NCBI RefSeq assembly: GCF_000787855.1
Contig: NZ_BBPQ01000086.1
Span: forward strand, 1 to 32,012
Length of the DNA: 32,012 nt
Source: Streptacidiphilus anmyonensis
GTDB taxonomy: Bacteria; Actinomycetota; Actinomycetes; Streptomycetales; Streptomycetaceae
Reading direction: 5' to 3'
Positions 22,214 through 31,288 of this stretch are shown piece after piece (position 1 is the stretch's first letter; each line of letters opens with the position of its first letter). The translations under genes were made by a program, and so were the position numbers. The notes beneath the pieces were generated by a model, which did not search any database, was not told where the DNA came from, and saw only the letters and a list, made by a program, of their open reading frames with translations.

Positions 22214-25168
22214 TCAGTTCCCGGTGAGCTTGAACGTCTGCGTCCCGCTTGCCGTTGAACAGGTGTTGGTGTTTATGTCGGCACCCGTGGGCGGTCCGAA
22301 GGAGATGCACTCGTCGAAGTTCGGGTTGTAGATGGTGCCGTCGGGCCGCAGTTCCCAGGCCTGGCTGGCCGTGTTGTTGCAGGGCTCCACATCCACGGGG
22401 GTGCCGGGTATGGGGCCTTGCCCGGTCAGGCAGCCGGTGCCGGTGGCGGTCGCGCTGGAGATCGTGCCGTTCCAGTTGTAGTTCCAGGACTCGAAGACGT
22501 TGGGGCCGACGGCGCAGTTGCCGATCTGCGGATTGGCGCCCATGGCCTGGACCGTGCCGAGGCACGAGTCGTAGTTGCCCTGCCTCTGAATGCGGCCCTC
22601 GGCGATCGTCGTGATCAGGCTCTGAGAAAGCGCGCCCGTACACGGGGAGAGCGTGGCGCCCTGTCTGGCGACGAGCGTCAGGCACTGGGCGGCGGCGGAG
22701 CTGACGATCGAACCGCCGGGCACCTCGAGCCACTGCTGCGTCGGCGTCGAGGCGCACTTCGTGCCGGAGACGGCGCTGCCGGACGAGTCCAGGCACACGG
22801 TCTGGGTGGTGCCGCTGCCCGTGGTCGTGGTGATGGTGCCGTTGGTGTTGAAGGACCAGTCCTGACCGGCCACGTTGACGTTGCTGCAGGGCGCGGCCGT
22901 CGTCCCCGCAGAGCCCTGGTCGAGGCAGGTGTTCGGGTCGGCGGCCAGGGTGACGGTGCCGTTCTGTACGGGTGCGAAGAACTGCTCGCCGTTCGAGCAG
23001 GGCTGAAGGCTCATCGGGTCAGACGGGAGTGTGGACGGAAGCTGCGCGCCGGCCTCGTTGGTGGCGGCCTGGGAGGAGAGGCAGCCGCCGCCGGCGGGGT
23101 TGGCGAGGGTGCCGTTGGGCATGAACTGCCACTGCCGCGCCGGGATGGTGCTGCAGGGGCCCATCTGGATCAGGTTGCCGGGGTTGGTGCCCCCGCCGAA
23201 GTTGGTCAGGCACTGGTCGTTGTCGTTGCCGATCGTGCCGTCCGGCCGCACCGCCCAGTACCCGTTGGTGGTCGCGTAGTTCGGGGCGGCCGGGCACGGG
23301 TTGAGCGTGAGCGCGATCGGCTTCGAGGTCGGGGCCGTGGTGACGCAGAGCCCGGGCTGGGCGCCCGAGTGGATCGGCCCGAAGGCCGGGGTCGTGACCG
23401 GGTTGAGGGTGTCGGTGGTCGCCGGCGGCGCGTCCCACACCTGGCTCGGCCTGCCGGTGCAGGTGGACAGGCTCATCCCCTGCGGGCTGATGGGCTGGCC
23501 GAAGAGCGAGGTCGCCGGGGTCGAGTCCAGGCACTTCCCGGTGGACGGGTTGAAGATCCATCCGGCGGAGGTGAACTCCCACAGTTCATTGGGGCCGGTG
23601 CAGCCGCCGGCGTATGTGCCCACCAGGTTGCCGTCGGCCGTGCCCTGGCCCGCGTTGTCGAGGCACACGTTGTAGGCGCTGTTGTGGAAGGAGCCGCTCG
23701 CGCCGAGCAGCCACTGCTGCGCACTCGTGGAGGTCTGGCAGGACTGGAAGGACAGCAGTCCTTCCGGCGCGCCGCCCGGGGCGCCCGTCTGGAGGCACAT
23801 GCCGGGCGTGCCGGCCTGGGTGATCGACCCGAACGCGGGAGTCTGCCGGTCGCCCGGAACGCCGAACTGCTGGGTGGAGGACGAGGGGTTGCACGTGCGC
23901 AGGCTCATCCCGTTGCCGTTCGGGGGCGTCGGGCTCACCGGCGTGGTCGGCGCGGAGGTGTCCAGGCACTTGCCGGTCAGCGGGTTGTAGATCTTGCCGT
24001 TGGGCAACCCGAGCCAGACCTGGCCGGCGCCGCCGTTGCACTGCCAGAGCTCGACCTGGTTGCCGTCGGCGGTGCCCTGGTTGTAGTCGTCGAGACAGTA
24101 CCCGCCGTCGGTGATGGTGCCGTTCGCGTTGGCGGTGAACACCTCGGTCGCGTTGTTGGCGGAGCAGAAGTCCAGCCACAGTTGGGTGTTGTCGCCGATG
24201 GTCCCGCCCGACCCCGTTGCCGCGTCAAGGCACATGTTCGGGTTCGGGGGGTTCGTGATCTGGCCCGACTTGGCCGTCGCGGGGAAGCTCGAGCCGAACT
24301 CGACCGGCATGTGGCCGGAGATCGTCGCCGCCCCGTTCCCGTTCAGGCTGTTGACGCGGTGAGCGGTGATCCCTGAGGGCGGATCCGACGTCACCATGTA
24401 GTCCAGGGACAGGGTGCCGTACGTGGGATTGGCGGTGTCGTAGACCAGGCTCACGCCGGGGGGCAGCGACGGCCAGACGCTGCCGTTGAACGCATTGCGG
24501 TTGAAGTCGCCGAGCACGGCCCAGTCGACGATGCCCAGGGTGCTCATCTGCGTGGCGATGTTCGCCACCATCGGCCCCGCGTCGTTGGCGGCGGCGTTGG
24601 ACGTCCCGTTCCCGCCGCCCCGGAACGTCCAGAACACCGATGTCCCGCCGCCGCTGTCGTCGGGGACCTGGATCCCGAAGCTCGGGCTCGAGTTGGACGC
24701 GGGCTGGACCGAGGAGGAGTCGCTCCAGGGGGCGGGGTCCGCAGCGTAGAAGCCGCTCGCCTGCTGGTGGGAGACGATCGCGAGGTAGCCGCCCACGCCC
24801 TTCGTCTGCAGGACGTAGAGCCAGAGCCCGTTCCATTTGTACCAGTTGACGAGGTACTGGGTTCCCGCCGGAGACACCACGGTGATCGTCGCGTCGACGG
24901 GCAGGTTCGGCGGGGTCCCCGCCTCCGACAGGGCCAGCACGTCGACCGTGCCGGCGAGGGTGTAGACCGAGTTCCAGTTCTGCCCCCCGTTCATATCCCA
25001 GGTGGCCGACCGGTCGGCGCTCACGGCGGCGGACGCCGGGCCGGCCGCCGCCCCCACCGCCCCCGCGATCCCGGCCGCCAGGACGGCCCCGGCGACCGCC
25101 CCGTGGGCGAGCCGACGCCATACTGAGGCGCCGGCCCTCCCGTCGGATTTCCTTCTCGACTCGAACAC
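22214..25168 (-). CDS. Secreted CdtB/DNase I-like domain fused to ~5 ricin B lectin trefoils
   Basis: A 984-residue secreted protein. Residues 1-47 form a signal peptide ending GPASA. Residues 55-292 follow CdtB, the DNase I-fold subunit of cytolethal distending toxin: ATWDMNGGQNW, VDVLALSEAG, LAIVSHQQASGF, VLGDFNR, LDYMV, ISGHMPVEF. Family catalytic positions are mixed: Glu82, Asp221, Asn223, Asp256 and His286 are kept, but the usual Asn of WN is Asp58, the mid-chain His is replaced (TFRGG at 181-185), and the Asp of SDH is Gly285. Residues 305-984 hold about five beta-trefoils with CLD and QxW motifs, each opening with a Cys-Leu repeat and closing with MSL..C. In CDT, subunits A and C are ricin-type lectins, so this joins binding and nuclease parts in one chain. 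The GTG at 25168 follows AAGGGG by 6 bases. Activity is uncertain. Confidence 0.8.
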   Translation of the reverse strand: MFESRRKSDGRAGASVWRRLAHGAVAGAVLAAGIAGAVGAAAGPASAAVSADRSATWDMNGGQNWNSVYTLAGTVDVLALSEAGTPPNLPVDATITVVSPAGTQYLVNWYKWNGLWLYVLQTKGVGGYLAIVSHQQASGFYAADPAPWSDSSSVQPASNSSPSFGIQVPDDSGGGTSVFWTFRGGGNGTSNAAANDAGPMVANIATQMSTLGIVDWAVLGDFNRNAFNGSVWPSLPPGVSLVYDTANPTYGTLSLDYMVTSDPPSGITAHRVNSLNGNGAATISGHMPVEFGSSFPATAKSGQITNPPNPNMCLDAATGSGGTIGDNTQLWLDFCSANNATEVFTANANGTITDGGYCLDDYNQGTADGNQVELWQCNGGAGQVWLGLPNGKIYNPLTGKCLDTSAPTTPVSPTPPNGNGMSLRTCNPSSSTQQFGVPGDRQTPAFGSITQAGTPGMCLQTGAPGGAPEGLLSFQSCQTSTSAQQWLLGASGSFHNSAYNVCLDNAGQGTADGNLVGTYAGGCTGPNELWEFTSAGWIFNPSTGKCLDSTPATSLFGQPISPQGMSLSTCTGRPSQVWDAPPATTDTLNPVTTPAFGPIHSGAQPGLCVTTAPTSKPIALTLNPCPAAPNYATTNGYWAVRPDGTIGNDNDQCLTNFGGGTNPGNLIQMGPCSTIPARQWQFMPNGTLANPAGGGCLSSQAATNEAGAQLPSTLPSDPMSLQPCSNGEQFFAPVQNGTVTLAADPNTCLDQGSAGTTAAPCSNVNVAGQDWSFNTNGTITTTTGSGTTQTVCLDSSGSAVSGTKCASTPTQQWLEVPGGSIVSSAAAQCLTLVARQGATLSPCTGALSQSLITTIAEGRIQRQGNYDSCLGTVQAMGANPQIGNCAVGPNVFESWNYNWNGTISSATATGTGCLTGQGPIPGTPVDVEPCNNTASQAWELRPDGTIYNPNFDECISFGPPTGADINTNTCSTASGTQTFKLTGN

Positions 25169-25189
25169 GAATAGCCCCTTCGTCGGTGT

Positions 25190-25215
25190 CCGGGCCCGCC
25201 GGGCGGCGGGCCCGG
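25190..25215 (-). promoter_or_regulatory. Strong hairpin in the 5' leader of the CdtB-ricin gene
   Basis: A perfect 11-bp GC stem (CCGGGCCCGCC and its complement) around a 4-nt loop, 21 bp upstream of the start codon and about 10 bp from the ribosome site. It could hinder translation or act as an attenuator. Confidence 0.45.
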
Positions 25216-25486
25216 CCGTGGCCAACGACCCCTCACAGCAGAGTTGTCCGGTGGTCGACCTCGACGATAGGAGCCGGGCCGGGTGATCCCGTGTACCGCG
25301 TCGTCCCAGGTCAGGACGGCCAGGCGGCAGTAACCGGCAGGATTGGGGACCTTGCCTACGTATCCGCGCCCTCCGTAGGGGTGAATTCCAGAGCGGCTTC
25401 CCGGCCTCGGCGCGGGGCCTGGGTAGCCTGCGTCCTGCACGCGGCGGCATCACTGCAGTCGGCGCCCGGGCCGCGCACACGACCAC
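25216..25486. other. Intergenic region upstream of the CdtB-ricin gene
   Basis: Part of a 319-bp space without a gene that I can support. It contains CCTACG/CGTAGG with a 13-nt loop (25355-25379), a possible weak terminator for whiB, and should contain the promoter of the CdtB-ricin gene, which I cannot pinpoint. Confidence 0.4.
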
Positions 25487-25801
25487 TCAGGCGGCCCGCG
25501 CGGGCTGGGGGGCATGGGCGGCTTCGCGGCGTCGGCGCAGCACGTCGCCGCGTTCGCCCTCGGTCAGGCCGCCCCAGACCCCGTACTCCTCCGCGCACCG
25601 CAGTGCGTACTCGCGGCACTGTGCCAGGACCGGGCAGCCGGCGCAGACCCGTTTGGCCGCCTCCTCCCGTTCCTCGAACGTCCGGCCGCGCTCCCCTGCG
25701 GGATGGAAGAACAACCTGGTGTCCACGGCTGCGCACGCCGCCTGCTCCTGCCACGCCCAGGCCCACTCCACCTGCCCGGGAAGTTCCGGCTTACGTCCCA
25801 T
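25487..25801 (-). CDS. WhiB-like iron-sulfur transcription factor
   Basis: A 104-residue Wbl protein, found only in actinobacteria and their phages. It binds a [4Fe-4S] cluster and partners the primary sigma factor. The four cluster cysteines are in place: one in QEQAACAAVD, then CAGCPVLAQC, and GVWGGLTEGER gives the family turn, followed by a basic Arg-rich tail (DVLRRRREAAH) for DNA contact. It starts at ATG 25801; the ribosome site is weak. It lies upstream of the CdtB-ricin gene on the same strand with a 319-bp gap, so separate transcription is likely. Which Wbl class it belongs to is not certain; no role in toxin control is shown. Confidence 0.92.
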   Translation of the reverse strand: MGRKPELPGQVEWAWAWQEQAACAAVDTRLFFHPAGERGRTFEEREEAAKRVCAGCPVLAQCREYALRCAEEYGVWGGLTEGERGDVLRRRREAAHAPQPARAA

Positions 25802-25935
25802 CAGCCGTGTGCCCCGCTCTCATTCATCGCGTGTCCCAGTCCTTGAGGTCCGTCAGTGCCAGGGGAGCATCAGGTAGTAGGCGCCGACCTGCTGGGGGTA
25901 CTCCGCGGGCGGGCTCGTGCGCTCCCCCCGGTGAC

Positions 25936-27660
25936 TCAGCCGTGGCTCCGGAGGGTCTCCTTGACCTTCGCGATCGCGAAACCCCACCCCTGCTGGACGG
26001 TCGGCTTTCCGGGGACCGCCAGTTCCTGAGGGTTGGTCAGGACGTCCAGGAGCACCGGCCCCGGAGTGTCGAGCGCCTGCTTGACGCTCTCCTGGAGCGT
26101 GGCGGGATCGGTGACGCGGATGCCCGTCAGCCCGAGGGCGCCGGCGACCGCGGCGAAGTCCGGGTTGTCCAACTCCGTTCCGAACTCGGGCAGCCCGGCC
26201 TGCTCCTGTTCGAGCTTGACCATGCCCAGCCGCCGGTTGTCGAACACCACGAGCTTCACCGGCAGACGGTAGGTCTTGACGGTCATCAGATCGCCCAGCA
26301 GCATGCTCAGACCGCCGTCCCCGCAGAACGCCACCACCTGACGGTCGCGGTCCCAGAACTGCGCGCCGATGGCCTGGGGCATCGCGTTGGCCATGGAGCC
26401 GAGGTTGTACGACCCGAGGAGCCGGCGCCGACCGCGCATGGTCACGAACCGGGAGAGCCACACCGTCGCCATGCCGGTGTCGGAAGTGAAGATCGCGTCG
26501 TCGGCGGCGCAGGCGTCGACCGCGGCGGCCAGGGCCTCGGGGCGGACGTCGTGGTCGCGGTTGTCCAGCGCGCCGCGCAGGCGACCGAGCAGGCGGCGGT
26601 CGTGCTGGGGGTCCGTCAGCCGCCTCTGGCCCGAGCGCCACTCCTCGAAGCGCTCGCGGGCGGTCTCCAGGTGTGACCGGTCCGCGACGCGCTCGAGATG
26701 GGGAAGCAGCGAGCGCAACGTGGCCGCGGTGTCACCGATGAGACCCGTGTCGACCGGCACCCGGCGGCCGAGGTTGCGCTCTTCGAGGTCGATCTGGACG
26801 ACCTTGCACCCGGTGGGGTACCAGTCGCGGTACGGGAAGTCCGTCCCGAGCAGGATCAGCGTGTCGCAGGTGTCCAGGGCGTGGACCGCCGCCGGGTTGC
26901 CGATCAGGCCGGTCTGGCCGACCTGGTACGGGTTGTCCTCTTCGAAACCCTCCTTCGCCTTCAGGGTGAGGACCATCGGCGCGGACAGGCGCTCGGCGAG
27001 CGCCAGCACCTCCTCGCGGGCGTCCCGCGCGCCGCGCCCGACCAGCAGGGTGGCGCGGCCCGCGCCGTTGATGAGGTCGGCGGCCTTGCGGACGTCCGCG
27101 TCATCGGGGCGGGTGACGGGGCGCGGGTGCGGAAAGCGGCTGGGACGGTCGTCGGCGAGCTCGCGATCGCCCAGGTCTCCGGGGATGGTGAGGACCGCCA
27201 CGCCGCGTTCGCCCATGGCGCTGCGGACCGCGGTCTCCAGCATCCGCGGCATCTGGTCCGCGGAGGTGACCGTGGCGCGGTAGACGGCGACGTCGCGGAA
27301 GAGCAGGTCGTTGTCCACCTCCTGGAAGTAGTCGCCGCCCATTTCGGCCGAGGGGACCTGCCCCGCGATGGCCAGGACCGGGGTGCGGCTCTTGGCAGCG
27401 TCGTACAGGCCGTTGAGCAGGTGCACGGACCCGGGGCCGACGGTGCCCATGCACACCCCCAGGGTCCCGGACAGCTGCGACTGGGCACCGGCGGCGAAGG
27501 CCGCGGCCTCCTCGTGGCGGCAGCCGACCCAGTCCAGGCCCTCGGTGGTTCGGATGGCGTCGGTCAGCGGGTTCAACGCGTCGCCGACGACGCCGAAGAC
27601 ATGGCGCACCCCCAGCTCACGCAGGGCGTCGGTGATGACTCGGGCGACGGTACGTGCCAC
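25936..27660 (-). CDS. ThDP-dependent pyruvate oxidase / dehydrogenase (PoxB-type)
   Basis: A 574-residue thiamine-diphosphate enzyme, expected to decarboxylate pyruvate to acetate with electrons passed through FAD to quinone. Visible are RHEEAAAFAAGA with the catalytic Glu that activates the cofactor, a central domain with VGRGARDAREEVLALAERL and QVGQTGLIGNPA, and the ThDP site CGDGGLSMLLGDLMTVKTYRLPVKLVVFDN. Length and layout fit PoxB rather than acetolactate synthase; the C-terminal tail differs from the E. coli membrane helix, so membrane attachment is uncertain. The GTG at 27660 follows GGGAG. It is transcribed with, or just after, the glutamate-synthase-like gene 41 bp upstream. Confidence 0.88.
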   Translation of the reverse strand: MARTVARVITDALRELGVRHVFGVVGDALNPLTDAIRTTEGLDWVGCRHEEAAAFAAGAQSQLSGTLGVCMGTVGPGSVHLLNGLYDAAKSRTPVLAIAGQVPSAEMGGDYFQEVDNDLLFRDVAVYRATVTSADQMPRMLETAVRSAMGERGVAVLTIPGDLGDRELADDRPSRFPHPRPVTRPDDADVRKAADLINGAGRATLLVGRGARDAREEVLALAERLSAPMVLTLKAKEGFEEDNPYQVGQTGLIGNPAAVHALDTCDTLILLGTDFPYRDWYPTGCKVVQIDLEERNLGRRVPVDTGLIGDTAATLRSLLPHLERVADRSHLETARERFEEWRSGQRRLTDPQHDRRLLGRLRGALDNRDHDVRPEALAAAVDACAADDAIFTSDTGMATVWLSRFVTMRGRRRLLGSYNLGSMANAMPQAIGAQFWDRDRQVVAFCGDGGLSMLLGDLMTVKTYRLPVKLVVFDNRRLGMVKLEQEQAGLPEFGTELDNPDFAAVAGALGLTGIRVTDPATLQESVKQALDTPGPVLLDVLTNPQELAVPGKPTVQQGWGFAIAKVKETLRSHG

Positions 27661-27701
27661 GTGGGGCTCCCTTGTGAAGATCTCGGACGGTGAAGTGGTC
27701 C

Positions 27702-29294
27702 TCAGACGGTGAACCGGTCGGGGTCGGCGTGGTCCCAGTCGCGCGCCCAGGGGGCGGGCACGCCGTCGTGCAGCAGCCCGCCCGGCTCCAGCCAGGGGTA
27801 GATGTCCGCGTACGTGCGGATGGTGTGCGGATCGAGCCTGCGGTGAAGCATCTGCGGCCCCAACTGCGAGGGTTCGCAGACCCCCATCGCCGCCATGATC
27901 TGAAGGGCGCTCCTGACGGTCGCCTCCTGGTAGCGCCGCACCCGCTGCGACTTGTCCCCCACGTGCAGGGCGCGGGCTCGGCGCGGGTCCTGGGTGGCCA
28001 CGCCGACCGGGCAGGTGTTGGTGTGGCAGCGCTGTGCCTGGATGCAGCCGACGGCGAACATCATCGCCCGCGCCGCGTTGGTGAAGTCCGCGCCCTGGAT
28101 CAGCCGCTTCACCAGATCACCGCCGGTGGCCACCTTGCCGCTGGCGCCGATCCGGACCCGGTCGCGCAACCCGGCCCCCACCAGGGCGTTGTGGACGGTC
28201 ATCAAGCCCTCGGTGAGCGGCATCCCGAGATGGTCGGCGAACTCCAGCGGGGCGGCGCCGGTGCCGCCCTCGGCCCCGTCGACGATGATGAAGTCCGGTG
28301 CGACGCCCTCCTCCAGCATGGCCTTGCACACCGCGAGGAACTGGGGGCGCGAGCCGACGCACAGCTTGAAGCCGGTCGGCTTGCCCCCGGCCAGCTCACG
28401 CATCCGGCCCACGAAGCGGACCAGCTCGCGCGGGGTGGAGAAGACCCGGTGGTAGGGCGGGGAGATAACGGTGCGCCCCTCGGCGACACCCCGCACCCGA
28501 GCGATCTCCGCGTTCACCTTGGGCCCGGGCAGCACACCGCCGATCCCCGGCTTGGCCCCCTGACTGAGCTTGAGGGAAACGCACTTGACCTGCGGTCGGG
28601 CCGCCTTCTGCGCGAACCGGACCTGGTCGAAGTCCCCGTCCTCGGTCCGGCAGCCGAAGTAGCCGGTGCCGATCTCCCACACCAGGTCCCCGCCGGGCCG
28701 CAGATGGTACTCCGACAGCCCGCCCTCGCCGGTGTCGTGCGCGAACCCGCCCTGTGCGGCTCCGGAGTTCAGGGCCAGCACCGCGTTCGCCGACAGCGAG
28801 CCGAAGCTCATCGCGGACACGTTGAGCAGCGCCATCTCGTACGGCTGGGTGCAGTCCGGTCCGCCGACGCGCACCCGGGGCGCCTCGGTGGGCACGGCGA
28901 CCGGGGCCATCGAAGGCACGAGGAACTCCCGGCCGCTCTCGTACAGGTCCAGCTCCGTGCCGAACGGCTCCTCCGCGTCGGTACCCTTGGCCCGCTCGTA
29001 GACGATGCTGCGGGTGTCGCGGTCGAACGGACGCCCGTCCACGTTGCGTTCGACGAAGTACTGCTGCACCTCGGGGCGGATGCCCTCCAGAGCGAACCGC
29101 AGGTGCCCGAGGACCGGGTAGTTGCGCAGCACCGAGTGCCTGCGCTGCGTCACGTCCGCCACCGCCACGAGCAGCAGCGCCAGCAGCGGCACCGCGGCGA
29201 ACCACCACCACGGTGACACCACGATGACGGCCGCCGTCGCGACGACCGCTCCACACCCCAACCAGGCAATCCACAGAAATCTCAGCACAGCCAC
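27702..29294 (-). CDS. FMN-binding glutamate synthase family protein, membrane-anchored
   Basis: A 530-residue protein with two N-terminal helices (FLWIAWLGCGAVVATAAVIVV and WWWFAAVPLLALLLVAVAD), then a TIM-barrel FMN domain like domain 2 of glutamate synthase: MSFGSLSANAVLALNSGAA, KLSQGAKPGIGGVLPG, DFIIVDGAEGGTGAAPLEF. The iron-sulfur cysteines of that family are present (CIQAQRCHTNTCPVGVA). No glutaminase domain is attached, as in the YerD/archaeal-type group, so the true reaction is unclear. The start is a GTG at 29294 or at 29288; neither has a strong ribosome site. It lies 41 bp upstream of the pyruvate oxidase gene on the same strand, suggesting an operon of two redox enzymes. Confidence 0.85.
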   Translation of the reverse strand: MAVLRFLWIAWLGCGAVVATAAVIVVSPWWWFAAVPLLALLLVAVADVTQRRHSVLRNYPVLGHLRFALEGIRPEVQQYFVERNVDGRPFDRDTRSIVYERAKGTDAEEPFGTELDLYESGREFLVPSMAPVAVPTEAPRVRVGGPDCTQPYEMALLNVSAMSFGSLSANAVLALNSGAAQGGFAHDTGEGGLSEYHLRPGGDLVWEIGTGYFGCRTEDGDFDQVRFAQKAARPQVKCVSLKLSQGAKPGIGGVLPGPKVNAEIARVRGVAEGRTVISPPYHRVFSTPRELVRFVGRMRELAGGKPTGFKLCVGSRPQFLAVCKAMLEEGVAPDFIIVDGAEGGTGAAPLEFADHLGMPLTEGLMTVHNALVGAGLRDRVRIGASGKVATGGDLVKRLIQGADFTNAARAMMFAVGCIQAQRCHTNTCPVGVATQDPRRARALHVGDKSQRVRRYQEATVRSALQIMAAMGVCEPSQLGPQMLHRRLDPHTIRTYADIYPWLEPGGLLHDGVPAPWARDWDHADPDRFTV

Positions 29295-29459
29295 CGTCTA
29301 ACCCGGGACTGCGGCGCCCAAGCGTCCCACAGCGCGACCGAGCGAAATCCCGGGCCTGGACGGGCTGCCTGCGCCGAACCCGACAGTCAGGAGCGCCGGC
29401 GGGCGCAGGAATCCGCGACCGACAGCGACCGGACGGCTTGAGGCAGCCCCGGCAGGCCC

Positions 29460-30452
29460 TCACCTCCGCGGCAGGAGCAGCGTCAGGGACGGCAGGAGCA
29501 GCAGGCTGCTCAAGGCCGCGAACGCGCGCCGGTCGTACCAGATGATGGCGGCGAACTCCCTTGTAGCGGCCGTGAGCCAGTAGGAGCCGGTCGTGGGGGC
29601 GCCGACGACGGCACCGCGCAGGCCGACACGGCGCATGACCAGGGCCGTGCGCACGACGTGGAAGTCGCTGGTGACCACCACGCAGCGGCCCGCGAGGCCC
29701 TCTTCCCTCATCAGGTCTGCGCTGCGGGTGAGGTTCTCGTCGGTGTTGCGGGACCGGTCCTCGAGGAGCACCCGCCCGGCGGGCGCCCCGTGGGCGACGA
29801 GGTAGCCGAACATCGCCTCGGCCTCGGAACGCTCCTCGTCCGGGCCCTGGCCGCCCGAGACGACGATCATCGGATCGCCGCCCCTGGACCGCAGAACCCG
29901 GTAGACGGCGAGGGCACGCATGAGGCGTCCGGCGAGCAACGGGGTGACCTCGCCACCGTCCAGCCCCGCGCCCAACACGACCAGGAAATCCGCGCGTCGC
30001 CGGGGCCACAGGCTCCCGCGGAACTTCGTCAGCCCCAGAAAGCTCACGAACAGCACCGTCAGATAGGCGGTGGGCACGCCGACGAGTACGCGCGCCACAC
30101 GCAGCGCCTCCCCTCCACCGCCCACCGCCGTCAGGCCCACCGCGGCCGCCAGGAACAATCCGGCCGCGAGGGTGGCTGCTTGCGGCGCCGCCAGGCCGTG
30201 TCGGCGCAGAAGCAGCAGACCGTCGGCGGTGAGCGCCACCCCGAGACCGGAGACCACGAGAGCGCACACCAGAGCAACGGACCAGGAGACCGGAGCCTCA
30301 CCGGGAGGCTCGGACAGGTCCGCACGCACGGCCAAGCCCACGGACGTCGCACACAGGGCCAGCATGGTGCAGCGGCGCAACGGCTGGCGACTGCCGGTCG
30401 CCGCAAGGAGAAAGAGCACCGCCGACACCAGCTGAACCGTGCGCGCTGTCAT
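29460..30452 (-). CDS. YdcF/SanA-type (DUF218) membrane protein
   Basis: A 330-residue protein. Four to five membrane helices fill the first 150 residues (for example VQLVSAVLFLLAATG and VALVCALVVSGLGVALTADG). A DUF218 domain follows with ADFLVVLGAGLDGGEVTPLL, MIVVSGGQGPDEERSEAEAM, LLEDRSRNTDENL and CVVVTSDFHVVRTALVM, the typical YdcF signature. Relatives are thought to act in envelope homeostasis; the reaction is not established. A last helix closes the chain. The ATG at 30452 follows AGGGAG. It is separated by 165 bp from the downstream gene. Confidence 0.87.
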   Translation of the reverse strand: MTARTVQLVSAVLFLLAATGSRQPLRRCTMLALCATSVGLAVRADLSEPPGEAPVSWSVALVCALVVSGLGVALTADGLLLLRRHGLAAPQAATLAAGLFLAAAVGLTAVGGGGEALRVARVLVGVPTAYLTVLFVSFLGLTKFRGSLWPRRRADFLVVLGAGLDGGEVTPLLAGRLMRALAVYRVLRSRGGDPMIVVSGGQGPDEERSEAEAMFGYLVAHGAPAGRVLLEDRSRNTDENLTRSADLMREEGLAGRCVVVTSDFHVVRTALVMRRVGLRGAVVGAPTTGSYWLTAATREFAAIIWYDRRAFAALSSLLLLPSLTLLLPRR

Positions 30453-30574
30453 CCGCGTTCTCCCTCTCGTGTGTCCCGAAGGCCCCTGCCCCGCACCCGG
30501 CCCGGTCACGCGCCGGCCAAGGCTCCTTGCCTCAGCTCCCCTTTGATGCTCGTGAGGTGGGGACGCGCGGGCAG

Positions 30575-30602
30575 CGATCGCGTGATGCCGATCGCGTCAT
30601 GC
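30575..30602. repeat. Two tandem 14-bp units
   Basis: CGATCGCGTGATGC is followed directly by CGATCGCGTCATGC (one difference). It overlaps the stop codon of the 30597-31049 gene. Confidence 0.5.
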
Positions 30603-31049
30603 CGGGGTCCGCGGGCCAGGCTGGGCAGGAAGCGCAGCCGTTGCTTCCTCCTCGCTCGTACGGCCCCAACGCCAGAGCAGAACTCCCAGGCTGAGCGCGC
30701 AGGCGGCGATCACCGCAGCCCGAACCGGCAGCCGTCGTCCGCTCGGTCGGAGGTGATGACCGTCGCGGGCGGCCAAGCCTCCCGCGGTGTGCCGGGAACG
30801 CTCGACGGCTTGCCTGGCCGTGTCCTGCACCGGTCCGGCGGACCGGCGTACCTGCTCGGCGGCTTCCTCGAGGTTCAGGGCCGCTGCCGCGTCCTTGCCA
30901 CCGTGTCGCAGCAGCTCCACGCCCGCGGCCACGGCCGACCGGGCCGTGTCGGCCGCTTGCCCGGCGTGCGACGTGAGGCTGTCCGCGGCGTCGGCGGCGG
31001 CTTTGACCACGGTCTCGGCGCGGGCCTGTGCGTTGGTCTCCATACTCAT
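30597..31049 (-). CDS. Helical, membrane-anchored protein of unknown function
   Basis: A 150-residue protein. Residues 1-85 form long amphipathic Ala-rich helices with repeated small segments (VVKAAADAADSLTSHAGQAADTARSAVAAGVELL), like apolipoprotein or LEA-type stress proteins. A single hydrophobic helix near the end (AAVIAACALSLGVLLWRWG) is followed by a short acidic and Pro-rich tail. I recognise no family. I use the ATG at 31049, about 9 bases after GAGGGG; an ATG at 31043 follows two codons later and an ATG at 31058 would lie too close to that site. A near-perfect 14-bp tandem repeat overlaps the stop codon (30575-30602). Confidence 0.65.
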   Translation of the reverse strand: MSMETNAQARAETVVKAAADAADSLTSHAGQAADTARSAVAAGVELLRHGGKDAAAALNLEEAAEQVRRSAGPVQDTARQAVERSRHTAGGLAARDGHHLRPSGRRLPVRAAVIAACALSLGVLLWRWGRTSEEEATAALPAQPGPRTPA

Positions 31050-31288
31050 GGAAGGCATCCCCTCTCGTTGACGATGTGCGCGGTGGCGGTCTGGTGTCGT
31101 CTCACCCGCTACGGCCTGGGGCACTCGTGCTGCTGCGCGGAAGGCGGCCTCGCGGTGGGTGGGGCACATGCGGACGCGGTTCGGGGGCACACGTGGCGTG
31201 ATGCCGGAGGCGAAACGTCACGGGTGCTCCCCGCGCCGCTCATTGCGCAGACGCCCGATGACGGCCACGACCGCACGGCGATGCGCCC

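Noticed and set aside
22418..24376. 652-codon plus-strand frame inside the CdtB-ricin gene
   Set aside because: It is a Gly/Arg/Ala-rich shadow; the minus strand has clear CdtB and ricin motifs.
25853..25936. Short frame ending EYPQQVGAYYLMLPWH between poxB and whiB
   Set aside because: The ending looks protein-like, but there is no start codon apart from an internal Met near the end. Kept only as a possible remnant.
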